Shown: positions 36,017 through 46,163, counted from the first letter of the stretch. The stretch: 64,000 nt of DNA from Mycolicibacterium aromaticivorans JS19b1 = JCM 16368 (GCF_000559085.1 NZ_JALN02000001.1:4650001-4714000); one strand, 5' to 3'. The notes: generated by a model from the sequence alone, not told the origin. Program-made: numbers and translations.

Positions 36017-37726
36017 CTAACAACACGTATGACGGGGATGGTCCGCCAAGTGTTCATGCGGACCGGGATCGGTGCCCGTGACCGCGGCGACGAACGTAGC
36101 CAGATCGATACGCTCGCCGCTCAGCCATGTGCCGCTCACAGTGGCCTTGTCCGCCAGTTCGGCGGGGTCCACCGCGTAGGGGTCGGCGGCCAGTTCGACG
36201 AAATCGGCGAGCTTGCCCACCTCGAGGGAGCCGATCAGATTGTCGCGGTGCAGCGTCCGGGCGGCGTTGATGGTGTGTGCCCGCAGGGCGTGGTCGAGGC
36301 TGATGCATTGCTCGGCACCGTGAACGCTCCCGGCCCGGGTGCGCCGGGTCACCGCGGTCTGGATGTTGAGCACCGGGGTCGGCGGCGACACCGACCCGTC
36401 GTTGTGCAGCGAGACCACCGCGCCCGAGGCCACCGCATCGGCGAAGGCCCCCCATGTGCTGCCATGCTCGTGATCGAAGATCTGCCCGTCCAGCAGATCG
36501 CCCCAGTAGTAGTACTGGAACGGCGCCATCGAGACATGGACGCCGAGGCGTGCTGCCCGGTCGAACTGTTTGCGGGTGCCCGCCCCGAGATGCTCCAGAC
36601 GCCAACGATGGTCGCTGCCGACCAGATTGTGGCGATGCAGTGCGCCCTCATAGGCGTCAAGCGCCAAGTCGATGGCGAGATCGCCGTTGGCGTGGAAGGC
36701 CATCTGCCAGCCGGTGGGAGCAGCGACGTCCAGGACGGTGTCGAGCTGCTCGAGGGTGTAGTTCATCGACTGCGGGCCGCCTGCCACCGCCGGGTCGATG
36801 CCGGCGGTTCTGGTTGCCTCGGTGCTCAGATAGGGAAAGGAGATCGCGATGTTGCCGATCCACGGGGAGCCGTCGGTCCACAGTTTGACGCCTTGCTTGA
36901 CCAGGAGTTGCTCAGCGACGCTGAAGCTTTCGACGTTGTTGTAGGTGTCGGTGGTCGACATCTCCCACATGCTCACCCGAAGCGGGCAGGACGGACTTGC
37001 GGCCAGCGCTTCGTAGGCGCCCTTGAATTTCGGGTCGTAGGTCATGTCGGAGGTTGAGGTGTACCCGCCGCGCGACATCCAGGCGTAGTACTCGGCCGCG
37101 CTGACCAGCGGGTTGCCCAGCTGGGCCAGGACCGGCCCGGCGACGGCGAGCAGCGCCGCGGTTTCGAATCCCTGACCGTTGAGGCTGCCGTCTGGATTTC
37201 GGCCGAAGTGAGCGCCGACCGGATCGGCAGGCGGATTGACATTCCAGCCATGCTGTTTCATCACGGCGGTGTTGAAATACGCGCCATGGCCGGAATTGTC
37301 GGTGACAACGGCGATTCGGTCGCCGAAGATCCGGTCGAGTTCGGGGGCCTTCGGGGAGGGACGCTGGTGCAGCAGTGCGTCGAAGCCGGCGAACAACAGC
37401 GGGGTGGCCGGGTCGGTGGTGGCGATCGCATCGGCGAAGATCTTCTCGATGTCCTGCCAAGTCGGTGCATCCCACGGTGCGATCGACCGGGCCGGCGGCT
37501 GGGTGGCGACCCCACTCATTACCGGATGGCTATGCGGTTCAACGAATCCCGGCAACAGAGCACCCGCACCGGTGTCGACCACCTCGGCGTCCGGGCACCG
37601 CGCCTGGCATTGCGCCAATGACCCGACCTCAGCGATCACCCCGTCGGCGACGGCGACGGCCTCCGCGCGCGGCTGATCGGGATCCATCGTGATCACCGTT
37701 GCGGCGGTGAGAATTCTGCTGGACAT
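36017..37726 (-). CDS. Amidohydrolase, YtcJ-like (metal-dependent, PF07969 type)
   Basis: A 569-residue amidohydrolase-3-family enzyme. The metal-ligand motif PGFVEPHSHPVMSG is at about residues 59-72; later ligands are in the AFHANGDLAID and LEHLGA blocks, and the terminal LHNDGS supplies the last Asp. These enzymes hydrolyse C-N bonds of N-acyl or formamide-type compounds. There is no signal peptide. ATG 37726 follows an AGGGG sequence; ATG 37738 is an alternative. It ends next to the VOC remnant and marks the right end of the accessory block. Confidence 0.85.
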   Translation of the reverse strand: MSSRILTAATVITMDPDQPRAEAVAVADGVIAEVGSLAQCQARCPDAEVVDTGAGALLPGFVEPHSHPVMSGVATQPPARSIAPWDAPTWQDIEKIFADAIATTDPATPLLFAGFDALLHQRPSPKAPELDRIFGDRIAVVTDNSGHGAYFNTAVMKQHGWNVNPPADPVGAHFGRNPDGSLNGQGFETAALLAVAGPVLAQLGNPLVSAAEYYAWMSRGGYTSTSDMTYDPKFKGAYEALAASPSCPLRVSMWEMSTTDTYNNVESFSVAEQLLVKQGVKLWTDGSPWIGNIAISFPYLSTEATRTAGIDPAVAGGPQSMNYTLEQLDTVLDVAAPTGWQMAFHANGDLAIDLALDAYEGALHRHNLVGSDHRWRLEHLGAGTRKQFDRAARLGVHVSMAPFQYYYWGDLLDGQIFDHEHGSTWGAFADAVASGAVVSLHNDGSVSPPTPVLNIQTAVTRRTRAGSVHGAEQCISLDHALRAHTINAARTLHRDNLIGSLEVGKLADFVELAADPYAVDPAELADKATVSGTWLSGERIDLATFVAAVTGTDPGPHEHLADHPRHTCC

Positions 37727-37743
37727 GTGGCCCCTCATTGGTT

Positions 37744-38559
37744 TCAGACGATGCACTGTCCGCGGCGCGCCCTGGCTCGCATGTCCCAGAGGTAGAGCTG
37801 GTACCCGAGAATCCAGGTCTGGTGCGGGATCAGGCGGTCGGCGAGCCGCAACGCGGCGAGCAGCCACTCGAAGCGGCGCTGCTGTCCGGCGCTCCACGGC
37901 AGCCGCATCATTGCCCGGAATTCGGACGGCAAGAAGCCGACGGTGGCGAACAGGTTGAACCGGCCGAGGGTCTCTCGGATCGGGAACGGCATGAATGCCA
38001 TTCCCGCAACGCCTTTCAGATGCTCACGGACCAGCGGATCGATCGACAAATCGTCCAGTGACCGCTTCCAGTACTCGTCGAAGGCGGCGCGGTCGGCCGG
38101 CCACATCCCCTCGCGTACCTGCAGCGTGGTGCCGAGCCGGCTGGCGTCGGCGTACACCGCGTCGGCGGCGGCGGCGTCGAGCGGGCCGTAGAGGAACTCG
38201 TGCTGGTCAACGTAGTAGCGGTACAGGCAGGCCGCCACCCACAGCTGGAGTTTCGGGTCGAAGGCACGGTAGGACACCGGGCTCGACGCGGTGGAGCGAA
38301 CCTTGGCGTGCGCGGTGTCCACCGCCGAGCGGATCAGGGCTCGGTCGGCGTCGGTGCCGATGGTGGCCGCCGCGAGATAGGTGCCCGTGGTGCGGGCCCG
38401 CTTGATCGGATGCTTGTACACGTTGCCGCTGTCCACCGGGCTCTCGAGAACGCCGTAGCCGACGCCGGGGTGGGCCAGCTGCATGATGACGTTGGCGGCG
38501 GGCGCCAGCACCGCGGCCGGGTTGAGCAAGTCCGAGACCCGCGTCGGGGGTCGCGTCAT
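37744..38559 (-). CDS. DUF2236 / MpaB-like oxygenase domain protein (Rv2237-like)
   Basis: About 271 residues. The [26 protein letters not shown] opening and a central [24 protein letters not shown] block are typical of the DUF2236 (latex-clearing-protein/MpaB-related) family, whose conserved Arg/His/Asp residues serve a proposed haem-oxygenase-like fold. The substrate is unknown. ATG 38559 has GAGG 5 nt upstream; ATG 38583 would add eight residues. It corresponds to Rv2237 and diverges from cobD. Confidence 0.82.
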   Translation of the reverse strand: MTRPPTRVSDLLNPAAVLAPAANVIMQLAHPGVGYGVLESPVDSGNVYKHPIKRARTTGTYLAAATIGTDADRALIRSAVDTAHAKVRSTASSPVSYRAFDPKLQLWVAACLYRYYVDQHEFLYGPLDAAAADAVYADASRLGTTLQVREGMWPADRAAFDEYWKRSLDDLSIDPLVREHLKGVAGMAFMPFPIRETLGRFNLFATVGFLPSEFRAMMRLPWSAGQQRRFEWLLAALRLADRLIPHQTWILGYQLYLWDMRARARRGQCIV

Positions 38560-38604
38560 CGCGGCCTCATCAGGGCAGTACATCACGTGTGAGAGAGTGC
38601 CGGG

Positions 38605-39567
38605 GTGTTTGCGCGCAGACGGTACCGCGGTGTCGGCATCCTGACGGCCCAGCTGGCGGATCTGGCTTTCGGCGATCCCGTGCACGGCCATCCGGTGGCG
38701 GGGTTCGGTTGGTGTGCAGCCGCACTCGAAAAGTTGACGTACCGGGACAGCCGGGGGGCCGGCGCGGTGCACACCGGTGTGCTGCTGGGCGGGCTGGTCG
38801 TGGCCGGCACGCTGCTACAGCGCGCAACCCGCGGCCCTGCGCTGGCGGCCGTGACCGCCGCCGCCACCTGGGCCTCCCTCGGCGGGACGACGCTGGGGCG
38901 CACGGGCGAGAAACTGGCCGACCTGCTGGCCGCGGGCGACATCGACGGTGCTCGGGCGCTGCTGCCGTCGCTCTGCGGACGCGACCCGTCGGCACTGGAC
39001 ACCGACGGACTGGCCAGGGCGGCTCTGGAGTCGGTGGCCGAGAACACCTCCGACGCGCACGTCGCGCCGCTGCTCTGGGCGGCGGCCGGGGGAGTACCGG
39101 GTGTGCTCGTCTACCGCGGAGTCAACACGCTGGATGCGATGATCGGGCACCGCTCGCCGCGCTATAGCCGATTCGGTTGGGCGGCAGCACGTCTGGACGA
39201 CATCGCGAACTTCGGGGCGGCGCGGGTGGCCGGCGTGCTGGTGGTGTTGTGCGCTCCGCTGGTCGGCGGTTCACCGGCCGGGGCGCTGCGGGCGTGGCGC
39301 CGTGACGCCGCCAGGCACCCCAGTCCGAACGCCGGCGTGGTGGAGGCGACATTCGCCGGCGCGCTGGGTGTGCGCCTCGGCGGCCCCACCCAATATCACC
39401 ACCAACTGGAGATCCGGCCGACACTCGGTGAGGGTCCCGTCCCGGGCATCGAAGACCTTCGTCGTTCGGTGCGCTTGTCCCGGCTCGTTCAGCTCGCCGC
39501 CGCGGTCGTTGCGGTCGGGCTCACTGCCGGCGGCCGTAACGGTCGGCGAGCTTGTCCTCGACGGTGA
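38605..39567 (+). CDS. cobD: Adenosylcobinamide-phosphate synthase
   Basis: A 320-residue membrane protein of the CobD/CbiB family. The [23 protein letters not shown] opening, [19 protein letters not shown] and [26 protein letters not shown] blocks are diagnostic. It joins aminopropanol phosphate to adenosylcobyric acid in the late cobalamin pathway. GTG start. The 3' end overlaps the convergent SURF1 gene by 47 bp, the largest antisense coding overlap in the window. In M. tuberculosis cobC lies a few genes away; no cobC is seen here. Confidence 0.92.
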   Translation: MFARRRYRGVGILTAQLADLAFGDPVHGHPVAGFGWCAAALEKLTYRDSRGAGAVHTGVLLGGLVVAGTLLQRATRGPALAAVTAAATWASLGGTTLGRTGEKLADLLAAGDIDGARALLPSLCGRDPSALDTDGLARAALESVAENTSDAHVAPLLWAAAGGVPGVLVYRGVNTLDAMIGHRSPRYSRFGWAAARLDDIANFGAARVAGVLVVLCAPLVGGSPAGALRAWRRDAARHPSPNAGVVEATFAGALGVRLGGPTQYHHQLEIRPTLGEGPVPGIEDLRRSVRLSRLVQLAAAVVAVGLTAGGRNGRRACPRR

Positions 39568-40339
39568 CCGGTGCCGCCGGATTATGCTTGGCTGCGGAGT
39601 TCTCGCGTCGGCGCGCCTTGATCTCCGAATACACGAAGTAGCCCAGCCCGATCGGGGCCACGATGCCGAAGGCGATCCACTGGATGCCGTACGACAGGAA
39701 CGGTCCGGCATCCAGGTGCGGTAATTCGGCGATGCCGAGGCCGCCCGGCTGATTCTCCACCAACTGCAGATACGAGCCGGCCACCGGCACCCCGGTGGTC
39801 GCGCCGGCCAGCTTGGTGTCGATCGCGTAGAGCTGGGTGAAGCCGCCTTCTTTGAACGGCGGTTTGTCGGGCGGCGCGGTCTCCGAATCACGCAGCCGCG
39901 CAGTGATACTCACCGTGCCGGTCGGCAGCGGCGCGATGTCGGGCACCTTCGAGCCCTGGACGGCGAGCACGTAGCCCCGGTCCACCAGAACCGTCGGACC
40001 GCCGTCGACAGCGAACGGCACCAGCACCTCGAACGCCGGCGCGCCACCGACCACCCGCAGCCGGGCCAGCACCTCGGCGGACGGGACGTAGCGCCCGGTT
40101 GCGGTCACGCGCCGCCACTGATCCTCAGGAGCCGACGAATCCTGGTGCGGCAGAAATGTTGTCACCGGAACCGGCTCAGCGTTGAGCGAGGAGGCGATCT
40201 GATTGTTCTCGCGCGATGTCTTGGTGTTCTTGCCCAGCTGCCACGGCGCCAACACGGTGAAGCAGAGGTAGGCGAACGCGACGACCACCAGCGCCAGGGC
40301 AATCCAGCCCGGGCGCAGCAGGAACGTCCAGCGCTTCAT
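39521..40339 (-). CDS. SURF1-family cytochrome oxidase assembly protein
   Basis: A 272-residue SURF1 protein with an N-terminal span (WIALALVVVAFAYLCFTVLAPWQLG, about 12-36), a periplasmic beta domain with the conserved RVTATGRYVPSAEVL block, and a C-terminal span (GIQWIAFGIVAPIGLGYFVY). SURF1 assists haem insertion into the aa3 cytochrome c oxidase. The positional counterpart is Rv2235. Its start abuts the ptpA stop, so the two are co-transcribed with the HAD gene upstream. Confidence 0.9.
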   Translation of the reverse strand: MKRWTFLLRPGWIALALVVVAFAYLCFTVLAPWQLGKNTKTSRENNQIASSLNAEPVPVTTFLPHQDSSAPEDQWRRVTATGRYVPSAEVLARLRVVGGAPAFEVLVPFAVDGGPTVLVDRGYVLAVQGSKVPDIAPLPTGTVSITARLRDSETAPPDKPPFKEGGFTQLYAIDTKLAGATTGVPVAGSYLQLVENQPGGLGIAELPHLDAGPFLSYGIQWIAFGIVAPIGLGYFVYSEIKARRRENSAAKHNPAAPVTVEDKLADRYGRRQ

Positions 40340-40833
40340 CAGCCGGTCAGACCCTCGCCGGCCAGCTGTTGGTCGACCCAGGCGTGCAGACCCGGCAGAG
40401 CCGCGTCGATGACGGTGAACGTCTCCTCGAAGTCCGTCGGGCCGCCGTAGTACGGGTCGTCGACGTCGTCGGCATGCGCACTTGAGCGGGGGTCGAACGA
40501 GCGCAACAGCCGAACCCGCTCGGGTTCGACCCCGAGGTGCGTCAGCATCCGCAGATGATTGCGTCCAAGCGCGACGACGAGATCGGCGGCCAGGTGGTCG
40601 TCGCTCACCTGCGCCGCGCTGTGCTCGGTCGGATAGCCGTGCTCACGCAGGACGGCGTTGGCGCGTTCGTCGGCCGGATCACCGGCATGCCAGTCGCCGG
40701 TGCCGCCACTGGTCACCCGGACAAGGTGGCCCAGGCCGCGCTGCTCGATCTGGTGGGCGAACATCTTCTCGGCCATCGGCGAGCGGCAGATGTTGCCCGA
40801 GCAGACGAATGTGACATGCAAGAGCTCAGACAC
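40339..40833 (-). CDS. ptpA: Low-molecular-weight protein tyrosine phosphatase PtpA
   Basis: A 164-residue LMW-PTP. The P-loop CSGNICRS places the nucleophile at Cys11 and the phosphate-binding Arg at 17; the general acid Asp is in DVDDPYYGG. In pathogenic mycobacteria PtpA is secreted and dephosphorylates host proteins; in an environmental relative the role is open. The GTG start lies within the 3' end of the HAD-kinase-like gene (8-bp overlap), preserving the ptkA-ptpA pairing known from Rv2232-Rv2234. Confidence 0.92.
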   Translation of the reverse strand: MSELLHVTFVCSGNICRSPMAEKMFAHQIEQRGLGHLVRVTSGGTGDWHAGDPADERANAVLREHGYPTEHSAAQVSDDHLAADLVVALGRNHLRMLTHLGVEPERVRLLRSFDPRSSAHADDVDDPYYGGPTDFEETFTVIDAALPGLHAWVDQQLAGEGLTG

Positions 40834-41497
40834 CGAGCACCTCGCGTAGCGCCGTGACGGTCGGAACATGAGCGGCAGCGGCCTCGGCCAGCTGCGGTTC
40901 GCGGAAGTCGTCGGCGCCATAGCCCCAGCCCACCACGACCGTGTCGATGCCGTGCTCGGCGGCACCCTCCACGTCGTGGGCGCGGTCGCCGACCATGATC
41001 ACCCGCTCGGGCAGCGGCTGGAGTTGACCCAGCGCGTGGGCGAGCACGTCGGCCTTGCTGGAGCGGACACCGTCGATACTGGCGCCGGCGATCACATCGA
41101 AGTAGTCGGCCAGTTCGAAATGCTCCAGGATCCGTTGCGCCGTTGGCTCGGCCTTCGAGGTCGCCACCGCCAGGCGCACGCCGGCCGCCCGCAGGTCGGC
41201 CAGCAGCTGCGGAATGCCGTCGAACAGGCTGTTCATCGCCCAGCCCCGGCTGGTGTAGTCGGCCCGGTAGGCCGCGATCGCTTCGTCGGCACGATCGCCG
41301 AGGCCGAGTCCGCCCAGCGTCTGATGCATCGGGGGCCCGACGATCCGGCCGGTCAGATCGCCGCCGGGCGCCTCGGCCCCGACCGCGGCCAGCGCATGCC
41401 GGAAGCTGGCCACGATGCCCTCTGCCGAGTCGGTGAGGGTGCCGTCGAGATCGAAGATCACCAACTGCGGGCGGGTGTCGGAAGCCGTGCTCGTCAC
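40826..41497 (-). CDS. ptkA: HAD-superfamily protein, PtkA-like
   Basis: A 223-residue HAD hydrolase-fold protein. Motif I is [12 protein letters not shown] (Asp about residues 16-18), the threonine/serine motif II is in VATSKAE, and motif III/IV is [12 protein letters not shown]. The M. tuberculosis homologue Rv2232 is PtkA, described as a tyrosine kinase acting on PtpA. That protein is about 290 residues with an N-terminal disordered extension; here an in-frame stop (TAG, complement of 41525-41527) lies ten codons before the start, so no such extension exists. Phosphatase activity on a small metabolite is an equally good guess. Confidence 0.8.
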   Translation of the reverse strand: MTSTASDTRPQLVIFDLDGTLTDSAEGIVASFRHALAAVGAEAPGGDLTGRIVGPPMHQTLGGLGLGDRADEAIAAYRADYTSRGWAMNSLFDGIPQLLADLRAAGVRLAVATSKAEPTAQRILEHFELADYFDVIAGASIDGVRSSKADVLAHALGQLQPLPERVIMVGDRAHDVEGAAEHGIDTVVVGWGYGADDFREPQLAEAAAAHVPTVTALREVLGV

Positions 41498-41525
41498 CGG
41501 TCCATTGTGGCCGATCGCTGCGCAC

Positions 41526-41531
41526 TACTGT
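41526..41531 (+). promoter_or_regulatory. Putative -10 box for leaderless Nif3-family mRNA
   Basis: TACTGT is exactly 7 nt before the GTG at 41539, inside the 41-bp divergent gap between the HAD gene and the Nif3 gene. Confidence 0.5.
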
Positions 41532-41538
41532 TCTTGGC

Positions 41539-42690
41539 GTGGTGGAGCACACGGCGACGGGCGTCAAACTGGCGGAGATCATCGCCGTGCTCGACGACGC
41601 CTACCCGCCTGGTCTCGCACAGAGCTGGGACTCCGTCGGCCTGGTGTGCGGCGATCCCGACGACGTCGTCGACTCGGTGACGGTGGCCGTGGACGCCACC
41701 GCCGAGGTCGCCACGACGGTCGGCCCGCGCGGTTTGTTGCTGGCGCACCATCCGTTGCTCCTGCGCGGAGTGGACACCGTGGCGGCCAGCACCCCCAAGG
41801 GCGCGCTGATCCACCAGCTCATCCGGGCCGGTGCCGCGCTGTTCACCGCCCACACCAACGCCGACTCGGCCAATCCGGGAGTGTCCGACGCGCTGGCCGA
41901 GGTCCTCGGGCTGACGGTCGACAGCGTGCTCGACCCGATCAGCGCGCGCTCCGACATCGACAAATGGGTGATCTTCGTCCCGACCGCCGACGCGAGCGCC
42001 GTCCGCGACGCCGTGTTCGCCGCCGGCGCGGGCCACATCGGCGACTATTCGCACTGCAGCTGGAGCGTGGCGGGCGCCGGGCAGTTCCTGCCGCTCGACG
42101 GCGCCGCGCCTGCCATCGGAACGATCGGGTCCCTCGAGCGGGTGGACGAGGACCGCGTCGAGATGGTGGCGCCGGCCCGGCTGCGATCCCAGGTGCTTGC
42201 CGCTGTTCGGGCGTCCCACCCCTACGAGGAACCGGCGTTCGACGTGCTACCGCTGGCCGCCCTGCCCACCGGGGTGGGTATCGGCCGGATCGGGACCCTG
42301 GCCGAACCGCTGCGGTTCGCCGATTTCGTCGCCCGCGTCGGCGCTGTACTGCCGCAGACGACGTGGGGGGTTCGGGCAGCGGGGGATCCCGACGCCCCGG
42401 TCACCCGGGTGGCGGTGTGCGGGGGAGCCGGCGACTCACTGCTGAGCGCCGCCGCCGCCACGGGAGTGGACGCCTACGTCACCGCCGACCTGCGCCACCA
42501 TCCCGCCGACGAGCACCGCCGCGGCAGTGATGTCGCGCTGGTCGATGTCGCGCATTGGGCCAGCGAGTATCCGTGGTGTGCGCAGGCCGCCGCGGTGCTG
42601 CGCGACCATTTCGGGGCGGCGCTCCCGGTCCGCGTCTGCGACCTGCGCACCGATCCGTGGAACATCGAATCACCGAAAGGCACTTCGTGA
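41539..42690 (+). CDS. Nif3-like dinuclear metal centre protein
   Basis: A 383-residue Nif3/YbgI/DUF34 protein. The metal-binding [11 protein letters not shown] near residue 70 and [10 protein letters not shown] near 110 are the family hallmarks; a PII-like insertion follows in the middle ([32 protein letters not shown]), as in longer Nif3 members. The function is uncertain (metal homeostasis or GTP-cyclohydrolase-like claims exist). The stop overlaps the next start (GTGA). Conserved as Rv2230c. Confidence 0.9.
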   Translation: MVEHTATGVKLAEIIAVLDDAYPPGLAQSWDSVGLVCGDPDDVVDSVTVAVDATAEVATTVGPRGLLLAHHPLLLRGVDTVAASTPKGALIHQLIRAGAALFTAHTNADSANPGVSDALAEVLGLTVDSVLDPISARSDIDKWVIFVPTADASAVRDAVFAAGAGHIGDYSHCSWSVAGAGQFLPLDGAAPAIGTIGSLERVDEDRVEMVAPARLRSQVLAAVRASHPYEEPAFDVLPLAALPTGVGIGRIGTLAEPLRFADFVARVGAVLPQTTWGVRAAGDPDAPVTRVAVCGGAGDSLLSAAAATGVDAYVTADLRHHPADEHRRGSDVALVDVAHWASEYPWCAQAAAVLRDHFGAALPVRVCDLRTDPWNIESPKGTS

Positions 42691-43418
42691 AAGCTGAACT
42701 GGCACAGCAACGGTCGCTACTGGAGCTGGCCGAGCTGGATGCCGAGTTGGGGCGGCTGGCCCATCGGGCGGCCAACCTGCCCGAGCAACAGGAGTACGAC
42801 ACTGCCCTGGGTGACCAGCAGGCATCCGCCGACCGGATGGCGGCCCTGGCGATTGCGATCGAGGACATCGACGGCCAGGTGGCCCGATTCGAGTCCGAGA
42901 TCGACGGCGTGCGCCAGCGTGAGGACCGCGACCGCAAACTCCTCGACTCCGGCACCGTCAACCCCAAGCAGCTCGAGGAATTGCAGCACGAGCTCGACAC
43001 GCTGGAGCGCAGGCAGGCCAGCCTGGAGGATTCGCTGCTCGAGGTGATGGAACGACGCGAGCAGCTGGCCGGTGAGCAATCCGAGGAGCAGGCGAAAGCC
43101 GGTGCGCTGCAAGCCAATCTGACCACTGCCGGACACAACCGCGACGAAGCGCTGTCCGACGTCGAACGGGTGCGCGGTGAGCGCGGGGCCCGGCGCGACG
43201 CGATCGTGGCCGGACTCGACCCGGACCTGGTTGCGCTCTACGAGCGGCAGCGGACCACATCGGGTGTGGGCGCCGCACGGCTGCTGGGGCGCCGGTGCGG
43301 AGCGTGCCGCATCGAGCTGGATCGCGGTGAGCTGGCCAGGATCTCCGCGGCGCCGGAGGACGAGGTGATCCGCTGCCCCGAGTGCCAGGCGATCCTGCTG
43401 CGCATCGGTGGGGCATAG
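42687..43418 (+). CDS. Coiled-coil zinc-ribbon protein (CT398-like)
   Basis: A 243-residue protein. Residues about 1-175 are a long heptad-rich coiled coil ([29 protein letters not shown] and onward), and the C-terminus holds a four-cysteine zinc ribbon: [16 protein letters not shown] and IRCPECQ. Relatives are proposed to bind nucleic acid or RNA polymerase-associated partners, without firm evidence. It is translationally coupled between Nif3 and RNase H genes, an order conserved as Rv2230c-Rv2229c-Rv2228c. Confidence 0.9.
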   Translation: MKAELAQQRSLLELAELDAELGRLAHRAANLPEQQEYDTALGDQQASADRMAALAIAIEDIDGQVARFESEIDGVRQREDRDRKLLDSGTVNPKQLEELQHELDTLERRQASLEDSLLEVMERREQLAGEQSEEQAKAGALQANLTTAGHNRDEALSDVERVRGERGARRDAIVAGLDPDLVALYERQRTTSGVGAARLLGRRCGACRIELDRGELARISAAPEDEVIRCPECQAILLRIGGA

Positions 43419-43420
43419 CC

Positions 43421-44506
43421 GTGCGTGTTCTCATCGAGGCCGACGGCGGGTCCCGGGGCAACCCCGGGCCGGCGGGATACGGCTGTGTCGTGTGGTCGGC
43501 CGACCACCGGACCGTGCTGGCCGAGCACGGCCAGGCGATCGGCGTCACCACCAACAATGTCGCCGAATACCGCGGGCTGATAGCAGGTCTGGAGGAGGCC
43601 CGCCGCCTCGGCGCCGACGAGGTTACCGTGTCGATGGACTCGAAGCTCGTCGTTGAGCAGATGTCCGGCCGCTGGAAGGTCAAGCACGCTGCGATGGCCG
43701 AGCTGCACCAGCAGGCGCGCGCGCTGGCCTCGACGTTTGATTCGGTGACCTACCAATGGATTCCGCGCGAGCGGAACTCTTACGCCGACCGGCTGGCCAA
43801 CGAGGCGATGGACCGCGAACAGCAGGCAACCGTGGCCGACCCGCCCGCCGGTGCGCTCGCCGTGCCGCCCGCGGCGTGGACCGGTAACCAGGGCGCGCCG
43901 ACCCGCATGCTGCTGTTGCGGCACGGCCAGACCGAATTCTCCCGGCAGCGAAGGTATTCCGGCCGCGGCAACCCTGAACTCACCGACACCGGCCGGCGCC
44001 AGGCCGAGGCCGCGGCCAACTACCTGGCCGGAGGCGGCGGCGTCGACGCGGTGATCAGCTCGCCGCTGCAGCGTGCCTACGACACCGCGTCGGCCGCCGC
44101 CGCGGCGCTGGGCCTGCAGGTGACGGTCGACGACGACCTGATCGAGACGGACTTCGGTGCCTGGGAAGGCCTGACGTTCGCCGAGGCGAGGGAGCGCGAT
44201 CCGGAGTTGCACGGCAGTTGGTTGCGGGACACCGGTCTGCGCCCGCCGGACGGGGAGAGCTTCGTCGACGTCGAGGAACGGATTCAGCGAGCGCGCACCC
44301 GCATCATCGCCGAGAATCCCGGCGCCACCGTGCTGGTGGTATCCCACGTGACGCCGATCAAGACCCTGCTGCGACTGGCGCTCGACGCCGGGCCGAGCAT
44401 TCTGCACCGGTTGCACCTGGACCTCGCGTCGCTGAGCATCGCGGAGTTCTATCCCGACGGCGGGGCCTCGGTGCGGCTGGTGAACCAGACGTCGTATCTG
44501 GCCTGA
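43421..44506 (+). CDS. Bifunctional RNase HI / histidine phosphatase
   Basis: A 361-residue two-domain protein. Residues 1-140 form RNase HI: the catalytic acids are Asp8 in IEADGGSRGNPGPAG, Glu in NNVAEYRG, Asp in SMDSKLV and Asp in NSYADRLANEA. Residues about 165-361 are a phosphoglycerate-mutase-type phosphatase with LLLRHGQTEFS (phospho-His) and the second His in VVSHVTPIK. The M. tuberculosis homologue Rv2228c degrades RNA-DNA hybrids and dephosphorylates alpha-ribazole phosphate (CobC activity). The second role could replace the cobC gene that I do not find beside cobD. Confidence 0.93.
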   Translation: MRVLIEADGGSRGNPGPAGYGCVVWSADHRTVLAEHGQAIGVTTNNVAEYRGLIAGLEEARRLGADEVTVSMDSKLVVEQMSGRWKVKHAAMAELHQQARALASTFDSVTYQWIPRERNSYADRLANEAMDREQQATVADPPAGALAVPPAAWTGNQGAPTRMLLLRHGQTEFSRQRRYSGRGNPELTDTGRRQAEAAANYLAGGGGVDAVISSPLQRAYDTASAAAAALGLQVTVDDDLIETDFGAWEGLTFAEARERDPELHGSWLRDTGLRPPDGESFVDVEERIQRARTRIIAENPGATVLVVSHVTPIKTLLRLALDAGPSILHRLHLDLASLSIAEFYPDGGASVRLVNQTSYLA

Positions 44507-44507
44507 G

Positions 44508-45095
44508 CTAATCCCGCATGTGCACGCGTTCGCCGTGCGGGCCGAACAGGATGATGGCCTCCACCGGGCCGTCGACGGCACCGAACCAATGCGGTGTCCA
44601 GGTACTGAACTCCACGGCTTCACCGGGCTCGATGACGAAATGCTGCTCGCCGAGTATCAGCTGCAGGCGTCCGGAGAGAACGTAAAGCCATTCCTGCCCT
44701 TCATGAGTGGGCAGTTCGGCCGGCGCGGTGCGCCGGCGCGGGTTGATCCGGATCTTGAAGGCCTGCGGGCCGCCCGCCCCGCTGTGGCGGGTCAGCGGCC
44801 AGTACGTGACCAGGTGCCTGGTATGCGACGCCGCCCGCACCCGGGGGTCGGCGGCCGGGGGTGCGCCGAGCAGTTCGTCGGCGCTGACCGACAGCGCCGC
44901 GGCCAGCCGGGGCAGGTGGTCGAGGGCCAGCCGGCGCTTGCCGGATTCCAGCCGGCTCAGCGTGGAGACGTCGATACCGGCCCGGGACGCGACGTCCTCC
45001 AATGTCAGACCGAGCCGGCCGCGCAGTTCCCGCAGCCGTCTGCGCACCCGCAGATCGACGTCATCGTTTGCCTGCATGGCAAAAGACATTGCCAT
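44508..45095 (-). CDS. XRE-family regulator with C-terminal cupin
   Basis: A 195-residue protein. The N-terminal helix-turn-helix is LTLEDVASRAGIDVSTLSRLESGKR (about 30-54) and the C-terminal half is a double-stranded beta-helix cupin (LPTHEGQEWLYVLSGRLQLILGE, then EPGEAVEFSTWTPHWFG). Such regulators sense small molecules through the cupin. It diverges from a methyltransferase gene with a 24-bp gap and probably controls it. In-frame ATGs at 45089 and 45077 are alternative starts. Confidence 0.85.
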   Translation of the reverse strand: MAMSFAMQANDDVDLRVRRRLRELRGRLGLTLEDVASRAGIDVSTLSRLESGKRRLALDHLPRLAAALSVSADELLGAPPAADPRVRAASHTRHLVTYWPLTRHSGAGGPQAFKIRINPRRRTAPAELPTHEGQEWLYVLSGRLQLILGEQHFVIEPGEAVEFSTWTPHWFGAVDGPVEAIILFGPHGERVHMRD

Positions 45096-45119
45096 TCCTG
45101 GGGTGGCACCGGCAAGCTG

Positions 45120-45746
45120 ATGAGCATGACTGCTGATCACCACACCCACTGGGAGACGCGCTACGCGGAGAAGCCACGGATCTGGAGCGGGCGCCCCAAC
45201 GCGCGCCTTGCCGAAATCGTCGAACCGCTGACGGGTTCGCGCGCACTGGATCTGGGCTGCGGCGAGGGCGGCGATGCGATGTGGCTGGCCGAGCACGGCT
45301 GGCACGTCGTCGCCGTCGACGTGTCCACCACCGCGCTGGCCCGCGCGGCGGAAGACGCTGCGGCGCGAGGAGTGTTGGAGCGCATCGACTTTCAACAGCA
45401 CGACCTGACCCAGACGCTGCCCGAGGGGCCCTTCGATCTGGTGTCGGCGCACTTTCTCCACACCACCCTCGAGATGGACCGGTCCGCCATCCTGCGCCGC
45501 GCGGCGGCGACGGTAGCGCCTGGCGGAACGCTGCTGATCGTCGACCACGGTGGTGCGCCGCCATGGGCGCCCGAGGAGGTTCAGCACCACGAATTTCCGG
45601 CTCCGGACGTTGTGCTGGCCGGCTTGGCCCTCGACGACACCGAGTGGGAGAGGGTCCGGGTGGGGACCGCCCAGCGCGAGGTGGTCGGGCCCGAGGGTCA
45701 GGACGCCACCCTCGACGACAACATCATCCAGCTACGCCGTAAATGA
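45120..45746 (+). CDS. SAM-dependent methyltransferase (class I, TehB/thiopurine-like)
   Basis: A 208-residue methyltransferase. The SAM motif I is RALDLGCGEGGDAMWLAEHG (about 41-60), acidic residue two is in VVAVDVSTTAL, and motif post-I is FDLVSAHFLHT. The small size and lack of a targeting domain suggest a small-molecule acceptor such as a metalloid or thiol. ATG 45126 is an alternative start. The neighbouring XRE-cupin gene is the probable regulator. The gene ends 14 bp before rnpB. Confidence 0.82.
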   Translation: MSMTADHHTHWETRYAEKPRIWSGRPNARLAEIVEPLTGSRALDLGCGEGGDAMWLAEHGWHVVAVDVSTTALARAAEDAAARGVLERIDFQQHDLTQTLPEGPFDLVSAHFLHTTLEMDRSAILRRAAATVAPGGTLLIVDHGGAPPWAPEEVQHHEFPAPDVVLAGLALDDTEWERVRVGTAQREVVGPEGQDATLDDNIIQLRRK

Positions 45747-45760
45747 GCTACCGTGTTCAG

Positions 45761-46155
<395 letters not shown>

Positions 46156-46163
46156 TCACCGCG

